Positions 12,690-26,064 are shown, counted from the first letter of the stretch. The stretch is DNA of 64,000 nt from Nomia melanderi (GCF_051020985.1 NW_027475162.1:124001-188000), one strand, 5' to 3'. The notes: generated by a model not told the origin, from the sequence alone. Translations and numbers: made by a program.

Positions 12690-13826
12690 CTAATAGCACC
12701 CGAGATATCACCAGGTATATATTGGATTTTCACCTGACCCTGAGTGTCCGGCCCCATGAGACTGTGGTTTTCTCGGCCCCTGGTGGTCCGAGGTCGTTCC
12801 CACTGCGCAGATTCATGCGCCAGGGCGTTCTGCGGATAATGCACTTTGACTTATTGCGCTATCTGTTATAGCACCCGAGATATCACCAGATATATATTGG
12901 ATTTTTCCCTGAACCTGAGTGTCCGGCACAATGAGACGGTAGTTTTCTCGGCCCCTGGTGGTCCCAGGTCGTTCCCGCTGCACAGACTCATGCGCCAGGG
13001 CCTCCTGCAGATAATTGACTTTGGATTATTGCGCTATCTCTAATAGCACCCGAGATATCACCAGATATATATTGGATTTTCCCCTGACCCTGAGTGTCCG
13101 GCCCCATGAGACTGTGGTTTTCTCGGCCCCTGGTGTTCCGAGGTCGTTCCCGCTGCACAGATTCATGCGCCAGGGCCTCCTACAGACAATGCAATTTGAT
13201 TTTTTGCGCTATCTGTAATAGCACCCGAGATATCACCAGATATATATTGGGTTTTTCCCTTAACCTGAGGGTCCGGCCCCATGAGGCTGTGGTTTTCTCG
13301 GCCCCTGGTGGTCCGAAGTCGTTCCCGCTGCACAGATTCATGCGCCAGGGCCTCCTTCAGGCAATGCACTTTGGTTTATTGCGCTATCTGTAATATCACC
13401 CGAGATATCACCAGATATATGCTGGATTTTTACATGACCTTGGGTGACGGATTCCGAGTATCTGTAATTTTCTCGGTCCCTGGTGGTACGAGGTCGTTCC
13501 TGCTGCATAGATTCATGCGCCAGGGCCTCCTACAGACTATGCACTTGGATTTATCGCGCTATCTCTTATAGCACCCGAGATATCATCAGATACAGCCTGG
13601 ATTTTTACATGACCTTGGGTGTCCGGCCCAATGTGTCGGTGGTTTTCTCGGCCCCTGGTGCTCCGAGGTCGTTCCCGATGCACAGATTCATTCGCCAGGT
13701 CCCGCTGCAGATATATTCACTTTGTGTTAGTGCGCTATCTGTAAGAGCACCCGAGATATCACAAGATGTATATTGAATTTTTCAACCGACCCTGAGTGTC
13801 CGGCCCCATGAGACGGTGGTTTTCTC
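12690..13826 (+). repeat. Long-range duplicate W, left copy
   Basis: It is nearly identical to 24,928-26,064 at an offset of 12,238 bp (70 monomers). Shared markers are CACCAGGTATATATTGG, GGGCGTTCTGCGGATAATG, CTATCTGTTATAGC, TTTTCCCTTAACCTGAGGG, TGCAATTTGATTTTTTGCG, GTAATATCACCC and the hybrid/CAACCG module. Single-base differences include TTCAGGCAATG against TTCAGACAATG. The two copies diverge at about 13,826 and 26,064. Confidence 0.88.
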
Positions 13827-14989
13827 GGACCCTGGTAATCCGAGGTCGTTGCCGCTGCACAGATTCATGCGCCAGGGCCTCCTGCAGATAATTCACTTTG
13901 GTTTATTGCGCTATCTCTAATAGCACCCGAGATATCACCAGATATATATTGGATTTTCCCCTGACCCTGAGTGTCCGGCCCCATGAGATAGTGGTTTTCT
14001 CGGCCCCTGGTGGTCCGAGGTCGTTCCCGCTGCACAGATTCATGCGCCAGGGCCTCGTGCAGACGATTCACTTTGGTTTATTGCGATACCTCTAATAGCA
14101 CCCGAGATATCACCAGATGTATATTGGATTTTTCCACGACCCTGAGTGTCCGGCCCCATGAGACGGTGGTTTTCTCGGCCCCTGGTGGTCCGAGGTCGTT
14201 CCCACTGCACAGAATCATGCGCCAGGGCTTCCTGCAGACTATGCACTTGGATTTATCGCGCTATCTCGTATAGCACCCGAGATATCACCAGATATATATT
14301 CTATTTTTCCCTCACCCTGAGTGTCCGGCCCCATGAGACGGTAGTTTTCTCAGCCCCTGGTTGTCCGAGGTCGTTCCCGCTGCACAGATTCATGCGCCAG
14401 GGCCTCCTGCAGACAATGCACTTTGATTTATTGCGCTATCTCTAATAGCACCCTTGATATCACCAGATATATATTGGATTTTCCCGGACCCTGAGTGTCC
14501 GGCCTCATGAGACGGTGGTTTTCTCTGCCCCTGGTGGTCCGAGGTCGTTCCCGCTGCCCAGATTCATGCGCCAGGGCCTCCTACAGACCAGGCACTTTGA
14601 TTTATTGCGCTATCTCTAATAGCACCCGAGATATCAACAGATATATATTGGATTTTCCCCTCACCCTGGGTGTCCGGCCCCATGAGACGGTGGTTTTCTC
14701 GGCCCCTGGTGGTCCGAGGTCGTTCCCGCTGCACAGATTCATGCGCCAGGGCCTCCTGCAGATAATTCACTTTGGTTTATTGCGCTATCTCTAATAGCAC
14801 CCGAGATATCACCAGATATATATTGGATTTTCCGCGGACCCTGAGTGTCCGGCCTCATGAGACGGTGGTTTTCTCTGCCCCTGGTGGTCCGAGGTCGTTC
14901 CCGCGGCCCAGATTCATGCGCCAGGGCCTCCTACAGACCATGCACTTTGATTTATTGCGCTATCTCTAATAGCACCCGAGATATCAACA

Positions 14990-17620
14990 GATATATATTG
15001 GATTTTTCCCTGACCCTGAGTGTCCGGCCCCATGAGTCGGTGGTTTTCTCGGCCCCTGGTGGTCCGCGGTCGTTCCCGCTGGCCAGATTCATGCGCCAGG
15101 CCTCCTACAGACAATGCACTTTGGTTTATTGCGCTATCTCTAATAGCACCCGAGATATCACCAGATATATATTGGATTTTCCCCTGACCCTGAGTGTCCG
15201 GCCCCATGAGACGGTGGTTTACTCGGCCCCTGGTGGTGCGAGGTCGTTCCCGCATGCACAGATTCATGCGCCAGGCCCTCCTTGCAGATAATTCACTTTG
15301 GTTAATTGCGCTATCTCTAATAGCACCCGAGATATCAGCAGATATATATTGGATTTTCCCGGACCCTGAGTGTCCGGCCCCATGAGACGGTGGTTGTCTC
15401 GGCCCCTGGTGGTCCGAGGTCGTTGTCGCTGCACAGATTCATGCGCCAGGGTCTCCTGCAGATAATGCACTTTGATTTATTGCGCTATCTGTAATAGCAC
15501 CCGAGATATCACCAGATATATATTGGATTTTTCCTTGACCCTGAGTGTCCGGCCCCATGAGACTGTGGTTTTCTCTGCCGCTGGTGGTCCGAGGTCGTTC
15601 CCGCAGGCCAGATTCATGCGCCAGGCCTCCTACAGACAATGCACTTTGGTTTATTGCGCTATCTCTAATAGCACTCGAGATATCACCAGATTCATATTGG
15701 ATTTTCCCCTGACCCTGAGTGTCCGGCCCCATGTGACCGTGGTTTTCTCGGCCCCTGGTGCTCCGAGGTCGTTCCCGCTGGCCAGATTCATGCGCCAGGC
15801 CTCCTACAGACAATGCACTTTGGTTTATTGCGCTATCTCTAATAGCACCCGAGATATCACCAGATATATATTGCATTTTTCCCTGACCCTGACAATCCGG
15901 CCCCATGACACTGGTTTTCTCGGCCCCTGGTCGTCCGAGGACGTTCCCGCTGCACAGATTCATGCGCCAGGGCCTCCTTCAGAAAATGCACTTTGATTTA
16001 TTCCGCTATCTGTAATAGCACCCGAGATATCACCAGATATATGCTGGATTTTTACATGACCTTGGGTGACGGATTCCGAATATCTGTAATTTTCTCGGCC
16101 CCTGGTGGTACGAGGTCGTTCCTGCTGCACAGATTCATGCGCCAGGGCCTCCTTCAGACAATGCACTTTGATTTATTGCGCTATCTGTAATAGCACCCGA
16201 GATATCATCAGATACACCCTGGGTTTTTACATGACCTTGGGTGTCCGGCCCAATGTGTCGGTGGTTTTCTCGGCCCCTGGTGCTCCGAGGTCGTTCCCGA
16301 TGCAGAGATTCATTCGCCAGGGCCCGCTGCAGATATATTCACTTTGGTTTAGTGCGCTATCTGTAAGAGCACCCGAGATATCACAAGATGTATATTGAAT
16401 TTTTCAACCGACCCTGAGTGTCCGGCCCCATGAGACGGTGGTTTTCTCGGACCCTGGTAATCCGAGGTCGTTGCCGCTGCACAGATTCATGCGCCAGGGC
16501 CTCCTGCAGATAATTCACTTTGGTTTATTGCGCTATCTCTAATAGCACCCGAGATATCACCAGATATATATTGGATTTTCACCTGACCCTGAGTGTCCGG
16601 CCCCATGAGATAGTGGTTTTCTCGGCCCCTGGTGGTCCGAGGTAGTTCCCGCTGCACAGATTCATGCGCCAGGGCCTCGTGCAGACAATTCACTTTGGTT
16701 TATTGCGCTATCTCTAATAGCACCCGCGATATCACCAGATGTATATTGGATTTTTCCACGACCCTGAGTATCCGGCCCCATGAGACGGTGGTTTTCTCGG
16801 CCCCTGGTGGTCCGAGGTCGTTCCCACTGCACAGAATCATGCGCCAGGGCTTCCTGCAGACTATGCACTTGGATTTATAGCGCTATCTCTTATAGCACCC
16901 GAGATATCACCAGATATATATTCTATTTTTCCCTCACCCTGAGTGTCCGGCCCCATGAGACGCTAGTTTTCTCAGCCCCTGGTTGTCCGAGGTCGTTCCG
17001 GCTGCACAGATTCATGCGCCAGGGCCTCCTGCAGACAATACACTTTGATTTATTGCGCTATCTCTAATAGCACCCTTGATATCACCAGATATATATTGGA
17101 TTTATCTCTGACCCTGAGTGTCCGGCACCATGTGTCGGTGGTTTTCTCGGCCCCTGGTGGTCCGAGGTCGTTCCCGCTGCACAGATCCATGCGCCAGGGC
17201 CCCCTGCAGATAATTCACTTTGGTTTATTGCGTTATCTGTAATAGCACCCGAGCTATCACCAGATATATATTGGATTTTTCCCTGACCCTGGGTGTCCGG
17301 CCCCATGTGCCGGTGGTTTTCTCGGCCCCTGGTTGTCCAAGGCCGTTGCCGCTGCACAGACTCAGGCGCCAGGGCCTCCCGCAGACAAAGCCCTTTGGTT
17401 TATTGCGCTATCTGTAATAGCACCCGAGATATCTCCAGATATATGCTGGATTTTTACATGACCTTGGGTGACGGATTCCGAATATCTGTAATTTTCTCGG
17501 CCCCTGGTGGTCCGAGGTCGTTCCTGCTGCACAGATTCATTCGCCAGTGCCTCCTACAGAGAATGCACTTTGATTTATTGCGCTATCTCTAATAACACCC
17601 GAGATATCACCAGATATATG
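14990..17620 (+). repeat. 15-monomer duplicate V, copy 1
   Basis: This 2.6-kb block matches 19,363-21,990 at offsets of 4,371-4,373 bp (25 monomers). Shared rare features are CATGAGTCGG, TTCCCGCATGCACAG (1-bp insertion), TTGTCGCTGCAC, AGATTCATATTGG, GACACTGGTTTTC (2-bp deletion), CTGGTCGTCCGAGGACG, the hybrid/CAACCG module, GAGTATCCGG, GACGCTAG and GGCGCCAGGGCCTCCCGCAG. Copy 1 alone has AGGCCCTCCTTGCAG at about 15,275. Confidence 0.9.
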
Positions 17621-18517
17621 TTGGATTTTTCCCTGACCCTGAGTGTCCGGCCCCATGAGACTGTGGTTTTCTCGGCCCCTGGTGGTCCGAAGTCGTTCCC
17701 GCTGCACAGATTCATGCGCCAGGGCCTCCTGCAGATAATTCACTTTGGTTTATTGCGCTATCTCTAATAGCACTCGAGATATCACCAGATATATATTGGA
17801 TTTTCCCCTGACCCTGAGTGTCCGGCCCAATGAGACGGTGGTTTTCTCGGCCCCTGGTGGTCCGAGGTCGTTGCCGCTGCACAGATTCATGCGCTAGGGC
17901 CTCCTGCAGACAAATCACTTTGGTTTATTGCGCTATCTCTAATAGAACCCGAGATATCACCAGATGTATATTGGATTTTTCCCCGACCCTGAGTGTCCGG
18001 CCCCATGAGACGGTGGTTTTCTCGGCCCCTGGTGGTCCGAGGTCGTTCCCGCTGCACAGATTCATGGGCCAGGGCCTCCTGCAGACAATTTACTTTGATT
18101 TATTGCGCTATCTGTAAGAGCACCCGAGAAAGCACCATATATATTCTGGATTTTTACATGTCTTTGGGTGACGGATACCGAAAATCTGTAATTTTCTCGG
18201 CCCCTGGTGGTCCGATGTCGTTCCTGCTGCACAGATTCATGCGCAAGGGCCTCCTACGGACAATGCACTTTGATTTATTGCGCTATCTCTAATAGCACCC
18301 GAGATATCACCAGATATATATTGGATTTTTCCCTGACCCTGAGTGTCCGGCCCCATGAGACGGTGGTTTTCTCGGCCCCTGGTGGTCCGAGGTCGTTCCC
18401 GCTGCACAGATTCATGCGCCAGGGCCTCCTACAGAAAATGCACTTTGATTTATTGCGCTATCTGTAATAGCACCCGAGCTATCACCAGATATATATTGGA
18501 TTTTTCCCTGACCCTGC

Positions 18518-18990
18518 ATGTCCGGCCCCATGTGCCGGTGGTTTTCTCGGCCCCTGTTTGTCCGAGGTCGTTGCCGCTGCAAAAATTCATGCGCCAGGGC
18601 CTCCCGCAGACAAAGCACTTTGGTTTATTGCGCTATCTGTAATAGCACCCGAGATATCACCAGATATATGCTGGATTTTTACATGACCTTGGGCGACGGA
18701 TTCCGAATATCTGTAATTTTCTCGGCCCCTGGTGGTCCGAGGTCGTTCCTGCTGCACAGATTCATTCGCCAGTGCCTCCTACAGAGAATGCACTCTGATT
18801 TATTGCGCTATCTCTAATAACACCCGAGATATCACCAGATATATATTGGATTTTCCCCTGACCCTGAGTGTCCGGCCCAATGAGACGGTGGTTTTCTCGG
18901 CCCCTGGTGGTCCGAGGTCGTTGCCGCTGCACAGATTCATGCGCTAGGGCCTCCTGCAGACAAATCACTTTGGTTTATTGCGCTATCTCT
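18518..18990 (+). repeat. Partial re-duplication of the 17.3-17.9 kb segment
   Basis: 18,518-18,825 matches 17,293-17,600 (offset 1,225 bp, 7 monomers), including the B1 cassette and CTACAGAGAATGCACT. 18,830-18,990 matches about 17,780-17,940 (offset 1,050 bp, 6 monomers), including CGGCCCAATGAGACGG and GCGCTAGGGCC. One monomer present at 17.6-17.78 kb is missing here. Confidence 0.78.
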
Positions 18991-19362
18991 AATAGCACCC
19001 GAGATATCACCAGATATATATTGGATTTTCCGCGGACCCTGAGTGTCCGGCCTCATGAGACGGTGGTTTTCTCTGCCCCTGGTGGTCCGAGGTCGTTCCC
19101 GCTGCCCAGATTCATGCGCCAGGGCCTCCTACAGACCATGCACTTTGATTTATTGCGCTATCTCTAATAGCACCCGAGATATCAACAGATATATATTGGA
19201 TTTTCCCCTGACCCTGAGTGTCCGGCCCCATGAGACGGTGGTTTTCTCGGCCCCTGGTGGTCCGAGGTCGTTCCCGCTCCACAGATGCATGCGCCAGGGC
19301 CTCCTGCAGATAATTCACTTTGGTTTATTGCGCTATCTCTAATAGCACCCGAGATATCACCA

Positions 19363-21990
19363 GATATATATTGGATTTTTCCCTGACCCTGAGTGTCCGG
19401 CCCCATGAGTCGGTGGTTTTCTCGGCCCCTGGTGGTCCGCGGTCGTTCCCGCTGGCCAGATTCATGCGCCAGGCCTCCTACAGACAATGCACTTTGGTTT
19501 ATTGCGCTATCTCTAATAGCACCCGAGATATCACCAGATATATATTGGATTTTCCCCTGACCCTGAGTGTCCGGCCCCATGAGACGGTGGTTTACTCGGC
19601 CCCTGGTGGTGCGAGGTCGTTCCCGCATGCACAGATTCATGCGCCAGGGCCTCCTGCAGATAATTCACTTTGGTTAATTGCGCTATCTCTAATAGCACCC
19701 GAGATATCAGCAGATATATATTGGATTTTCCCGGACCCTGAGTGTCCGGCCCCATGAGACGGTGGTTGTCTCGGCCCCTGGTGGTCCGAGGTCGTTGTCG
19801 CTGCACAGATTCATGCGCCAGGGTCTCCTGCAGATAATGCACTTTGATTTATTGCGCTATCTGTAATAGCACCCGAGATATCACCAGATATATATTGGAT
19901 TTTTCCTTGACCCTGAGTGTCCGGCCCCATGAGACTGTGGTTTTCTCTGCCGCTGGTGGTCCGAGGTCGTTCCCGCAGTCCAGATTCATGCGCCAGGCCT
20001 CCTACAGACAATGCACTTTGGTTTATTGCGCTATCTCTAATAGCACTCGAGATATCACCAGATTCATATTGGATTTTCCCCTGACCCTGAGTGTCCGGCC
20101 CCATGTGACCGTGGTTTTCTCGGCCCCTGGTGCTCCGAGGTCGTTCCCGCTGGCCAGATTCATGCGCCAGGCCTCCTACAGACAATGCACTTTGGTTTAT
20201 TGCGCTATCTCTAATAGCACCCGAGATATCACCAGATATATATTGCATTTTTCCCTGACCCTGACAATCCGGCCCCGTGACACTGGTTTTCTCGACCCCT
20301 GGTCGTCCGAGGACGTTCCCGCTGCACAGATTCATGCGCCAGGGCCTCCTTCAGAAAATGCACTTTGATTTATTCCGCTATCTGTAATAGCACCCGAGAT
20401 ATCACCAGATATATGCTGGATTTTTACATGACCTTGGGTGACGGATTCCGAATATCTGTAATTTTCTCGGCCCCTGGTGGTACGAGGTCGTTCCTGCTGC
20501 ACAGATTCATGCGCCAGGGCCTCCTTCAGACAATGCACTTTGATTTATTGCGCTATCTGTAATAGCACCCGAGATATCATCAGATACACCCTGGGTTTTT
20601 ACATGACCTTGGGTGTCCGGCCCAATGTGTCGGTGGTTTTCTCGGCCCCTGGTGCTCCGAGGTCGTTCCCGATGCACAGATTCATTCGCCAGGGCCCGCT
20701 GCAGATATATTCACTTTGGTTTAGTGCGCTATCTGTCAGAGCACCCGAGATATCACAAGATGTATATTGAATTTTTCAACCGACCCTGAGTGTCCGGCCC
20801 CATGAGACGGTGGTTTTCTCGGACCCTGGTAATCCGAGGTCGTTGCCGCTGCACAGATTCATGCGCCAGGGCCTCCTGCAGATAATTCACTTTGGTTTAT
20901 TGCGCTATCTCTAATAGCACCCGAGATATCACCAGATATATATTGGATTTTCCCCTGACCCTGAGTGTCCGGCCCCATGAGATAGTGGTTTTCTCGGCCC
21001 CTGGTGGTCCGAGGTAGTTCCCGCTGCACAGATTCATGCGCCAGGGCCTCGTGCAGACAATTCACTTTGGTTTATTGCGCTATCTCTAATAGCACCCGCG
21101 ATATCACCAGATGTATATTGGATTTTTCCACGACCCTGAGTATCCGGCCCCATGAGACGGTGGTTTTCTCGGCCCCTGGTGGTCCGAGGTCGTTCCCACT
21201 GCACAGAATCATGCGCCAGGGCTTCCTGCAGACTATGCACTTGGATTTATAGCGCTATCTCTTATAGCACCCGAGATATCACCAGATATATATTCTATTT
21301 TTCCCTCACCCTGAGTGTCCGGCCCCATGAGACGCTAGTTTTCTCAGCCCCTGGTTGTCCGAGGTCGTTCCGGCTGCACAAATTCATGCGCCAGGGCCTC
21401 CTGCAGACAATACACTTTGATTTATTGCGCTATCTCTAATAGCACCCTTGATATCACCAGATATATATTGGATTTATCTCTGACCCTGAGTGTCCGGCAC
21501 CATGTGTCGGTGGTTTTCTCGGCCCCTGGTGGTCCGAGGTCGTTCCCGCTGCACAGATCCATGCGCCAGGGCCCCTGCAGATAATTCACTTTGGTTTATT
21601 GCGTTATCTGTAATAGCACCCGAGCTATCACCAGATATATATTGGATTTTTCCCTGACCCTGGGTGTCCGGCCCCATGTGCCGGTGGTTTTCTCGGCCCC
21701 TGGTTGTCCGAGGCCGTTGCCGCTGCACAGACTCAGGCGCCAGGGCCTCCCGCAGACAAAGCACTTTGGTTTATTGCGCTATCTGTAATAGCACCCGAGA
21801 TATCTCCAGATATATGCAGGATTTTTACATGACCCTGGGTGACGGATTCCGAATATCTGTAATTTTCTCGGCCCCTGGTGGTCCGAGGTCGTTCCTGCTG
21901 CACAGATTCATTCGCCAGTGCCTCCTACAGAGAATGCACTCTGATTTATTGCGCTATCTCTAATAACACCCGAGATATCACCAGATATAT
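19363..21990 (+). repeat. 15-monomer duplicate V, copy 2
   Basis: Counterpart of 14,990-17,620. Private changes are small, for example AGGGCCCCTGCAG with one C lost at about 21,570, and CCCCGTGACACTGG for CCCCATGACACTGG at about 20,275. It is followed directly by a third, truncated copy starting at about 21,985. Confidence 0.9.
20563..20914 (+). repeat. Two-monomer module: A/B hybrid plus CAACCG variant (2 x 176 bp)
   Basis: The first unit (20,563-20,738) starts its cassette like class B (ACATGACCTTGGGTG) but ends like class A (TCCGGCCCAATGTGTCGG). It has a 1-bp insertion, AGATATATTCAC, near its 3' end. The second unit (20,739-20,914) begins GAGCACC and carries TTTTTCAACCGACCCTG, also 1 bp longer than consensus. 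The same pair occurs as a unit at 632-983, 13,569-13,920, 16,191-16,542 and 25,807-26,158. CAACCG units without the hybrid occur near 5.55, 10.28 and 10.81 kb. The fixed pairing marks blocks that share descent. Confidence 0.85.
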
Positions 21991-23472
21991 ATTGGATTTT
22001 CCGCGGACCCTGAGTGTCCGGCCTCATGAGACGGTGGTTTTCTCTGCCCCTGGTGGTCCGAGGTCGTTCCCGCGGCCCAGATTCATGCGCCAGGGCCTCC
22101 TACAGACCATGCACTTTGATTTATTGCGCTATCTCTAATAGCACCCGAGATATCAACAGATATATATTGGATTTTTCCCTGACCCTGAGTGTCCGGCCCC
22201 ATCAGTCGGTGGTTTTCTCGGCCCCTGGTGGTCCGCGGTCGTTCCCGCTGTCCAGATTCATGCGCCAGGCCTCCTACAGACAATGCACTTTGGTTTATTG
22301 CGCTATCTCTAATAGCACCCGAGATATCACCAGATATATATTGGATTTTCCCCTGACCCTGAGTGTCCGGCCCCATGAGACGGTGGTTTACTCGGCCCCT
22401 GGTGGTGCGAGGTCGTTCCCGCATGCACAGATTCATGCGCCAGGGCCTCCTGCAGATAATTCACTTTGGTTAATTGCGCTATCTCTAATAGCACCCGAGA
22501 TATCAGCAGATATATATTGGATTTTCCCGGACCCTGAGTGTCCGGCCCCATGAGACGGTGGTTGTCTCGGCCCCTGGTGGTCCGAGGTCGTTGTCGCTGC
22601 ACAGATTCATGCGCCAGGGTCTCCTGCAGATAATGCACTTTGATTTATTGCGCTATCTGTAATAGCACCCGAGATATCACCAGATATATATTGGATTTTT
22701 CCTTGACCCTGAGTGTCCGGCCGCATGAGACGGTGGTTTTCTCTGCCGCTGGTGGTCCGAGGTCGTTCCCGCAGGCCAGATTCATGCGCCAGGCCTCCTA
22801 CAGACAATGCACTTTGGTTTATTGCGCTATCTGTAATAGCACCCGAGATATCACCAGATATATATTGGATTTTCCCCTGACCCTGAGTGTCCGGCCCCAT
22901 GAGATAGTGGTTTTCTCGGCCCCTGGTGGTCCGAGGTAGTTCCCGCTGCACAGATTCATGCGCCAGGGCCTCGTGCAGACAATTCACTTTGGTTTATTGC
23001 GCTATCTCTAATAGCACCCGCGATATCACCAGATGTATATTGGATTTTTCCACGACCCTGAGTATCCGGCCCCATGAGACGGTGGTTTTCTCGGCCCCTG
23101 GTGGTCCGAGGTCGTTCCCACTGCACAGAATCATGCGCCAGGGCTTCCTGCAGACTATGCACTTGGATTTATAGCGCTATCTCTTATAGCACCCGAGATA
23201 TCACCAGATATATATTCTATTTTTCCCTCACCCTGAGTGTCCGGCCCCATGAGACGCTAGTTTTCTCAGCCCCTGGTTGTCCGAGGTCGTTCCGGCTGCA
23301 CAGATTCATGCGCCAGGGCCTCCTGCAGACAATACACTTTGATTTATTGCGCTATCTCAAATAGCACCCTTGATATCACCAGATATATATTGGATTTATC
23401 TCTGACCCTGAGTGTCCGGCACCATGTGTCGGTGGTTTTCTCGGCCCCTGGTGGTCCGAGGTCGTTCCCGCT
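21985..23472 (+). repeat. Duplicate V, copy 3, with five monomers missing
   Basis: 21,985-22,832 follows 14,820-15,660 (offset 7,168-7,169 bp). From about 22,833 to 23,472 it follows 20,911-21,550 (offset 1,922 bp) and 16.54-17.17 kb. The change of offset means about 874 bp, five monomers including the hybrid module, are absent relative to copies 1 and 2. The join keeps the 175-bp phase, as expected for an unequal exchange between aligned monomers. Confidence 0.85.
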
Positions 23473-24927
23473 GGCCAGATTCATGCGCCAGGCCTCCTAA
23501 AGACAATGCACTTTGGTTTATTGCGCTATCTCTAATAGCACTCGAGATATCACCAGATACATATTGGATTTTCCCCTGACCCTGAGTGTCCGGCCCCATG
23601 TGACCGTGGTTTTCTCGGCCCCTGGTGCTCCGAGGTCGTTCCCGCTGGCCAGATTCATGCGCCAGGCCTCCTACAGACAATGCACTTTGGTTTATTGCGC
23701 TATCTCTAATAGCACCCGAGATATCATCAGATACACCCTGGGTTTTTACATGACCTTGGGTGTCCGGCCAATGTGTCGGTGGTTTTCTCGGCCCCTGGTG
23801 GTCCGAGGTCGTTCCCGCTGCCCAGATTCATGCGCCAGAGCCTCCTACTGACAATGCACTTTGATTTATTGCGCTATCTGTAATAGCACCCGAGATATCA
23901 CCAGATATATATTGGATTTTTCCCTGACCCTGAGTGTCCGGCCCCATGAGACCGTGGTTTTCTCGGCCCCTGGTGGTCGGAGGTCGTTCCCGCTGCACAG
24001 ATGCATGCGCCAGGTCCTCCTGCAGGTAATTCACTTTGGTTTATTGCACTATCTCTAATTGCACCCGAGATATCACCAGATATATATTGGATTTTCCCCT
24101 GACCCTGAGTGTCCGGCCCCGTGAGGCGGTGGTTTTCTCGGCCCCAGGTGGTCCGAGGTCGTTTCCGCTGCACAGATTCATGCGCCAGGGCCTCCTGCAG
24201 ATAATTCACTTTGGTTTATTGCACTATCTGTAATAGCACCCGAGATATCACCAGATATATATTGGATTTTAGCCTGACCCTGAGTGTCCGGCCCCGTGAG
24301 GCGGTGGTTTTCTCGGACCCTGGTGGTCCGATGTCGGTCCCGCTGCACAGATGCATGCTACAGGGCCTCCTGCAGATAATGCACTTTGATTTATTGCGCT
24401 ATCTGTAACAGCACCCGAGATATCACCAGACATATATTTGTTTTTTCCCTGACCCTGAGTGTCCGGCCCCATGAGACGGTGGTTTTCTCGGCCCCTGGTG
24501 GACCGAGGTCGTTCCCTCTGCACAGATTCATGCGCCAGGGCCTCCTGCAGATAATTCACTTTGGTTTACTGCGCTATCTCTAATACCACCCGAGATATCA
24601 CCAGATATATATTGGATTTTCCCCTGACCCTGAGTGTCCGGCCCCATGAGACGGTGGTTTTCTCGGCCCCTGGTGGTCCGCGGTCGTTCCCGCTGGCCAG
24701 ATTCATGCGCCAGGCCTCCTACAGACAATGCACTTTGGTTTATTGCGCTATCACTAATAGCACCCGAGAATTCACCAGATATATATTGGATTTTCCCCTG
24801 ACCCTGAGTGTCCGGCCCCATGAGACGGTGGTTTTCTCGGCCCCTGGTGGTCCGAGGTCGTCCCCGCTGGCCAGATTCATGCGCCAGGCCTCCTACAGAC
24901 AATGCACTTTGGCTTATTGCGCTATCT

Positions 24928-26064
24928 CTAATAGCACCCGAGATATCACCAGGTATATATTGGATTTTCCCCTGACCCTGAGTGTCCGGCCCCATGAGAC
25001 TGTGGTTTTCTCGGCCCCTGGTGGTCCGAGGTCGTTCCCACTGCGCAGATTCATGCGCCAGGGCGTTCTGCGGATAATGCACTTTGACTTATTGCGCTAT
25101 CTGTTATAGCACCCGAGATATCACCAGATATATATTGGATTTTTCCCTGAACCTGAGTGTCCGGCCCAATGAGACGGTAGTTTTCTCGGCCCCTGGTGGT
25201 CCCAGGTCGTTCCCGCTGCACAGACTCATGCGCCAGGGCCTCCTGCAGATAATTGACTTTGGATTATTGCGCTATCTCTAATAGCACCCGAGATATCACC
25301 AGATATATATTGGATTTTCCCCTGACCCTGAGTTTCCGGCCCCATGAGACTGTGGTTTTCTCGGCCCCTGGTGTTCCGAGGTCGTTCCCGCTGCACAGAT
25401 TCATGCGCCAGGGCCCCCTACAGACAATGCAATTTGATTTTTTGCGCTATCTGTAATAGCACCCGAGATATCACCAGATATATATTGGGTTTTTCCCTTA
25501 ACCTGAGGGTCCGGCCCCATGAGGCTGTGGTTTTCTCGGCCCCTGGTGGTCCGAAGTCGTTCCCGCTGCACATATTCATGCGCCAGCGCCTCCTTCAGAC
25601 AATGCACTTTGGTTTATTGCGCTATCTGTAATATCACCCGAGATATCACCAGATATATGCTGGATTTTTACATGACCTTGGGTGACGGATTCCGAGTATC
25701 TGTAATTTTCTCGGTCCCTGGTGGTACGAGGTCGTTCCTGCTGCATAGATTCATGCGCCAGGGCCTCCTACAGACTATGCACTTGGATTTATTGCGCTAT
25801 CTCTTATAGCACCCGAGATATCATCAGATACAGCCTGGATTTTTACATGACCTTGGGTGTCCGGCCCAATGTGTCGGTGGTTTTCTCGGCCCCTGGTGCT
25901 CCGAGGTCGTTCCCGATGCACAGATTCATTCGCCAGGTCCCGCTGCAGATATATTCACTTTGGTTTAGTGCGCTATCTGTAAGAGCACCCGAGATATCAC
26001 AAGATGTATATTGAATTTTTCAACCGACCCTGAGTGTCCGGCCCCATGAGACGGTGGTTTTCTC
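24928..26064 (+). repeat. Long-range duplicate W, right copy
   Basis: Counterpart of 12,690-13,826. Left of it the two loci share weaker similarity back to about 24.8 kb. To the right this copy enters monomers with CTCGGGCCCTGGTAGTCC, not seen at the left locus. It sits at the border between the length-variable left zone and the length-stable right zone of the array. Confidence 0.86.
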
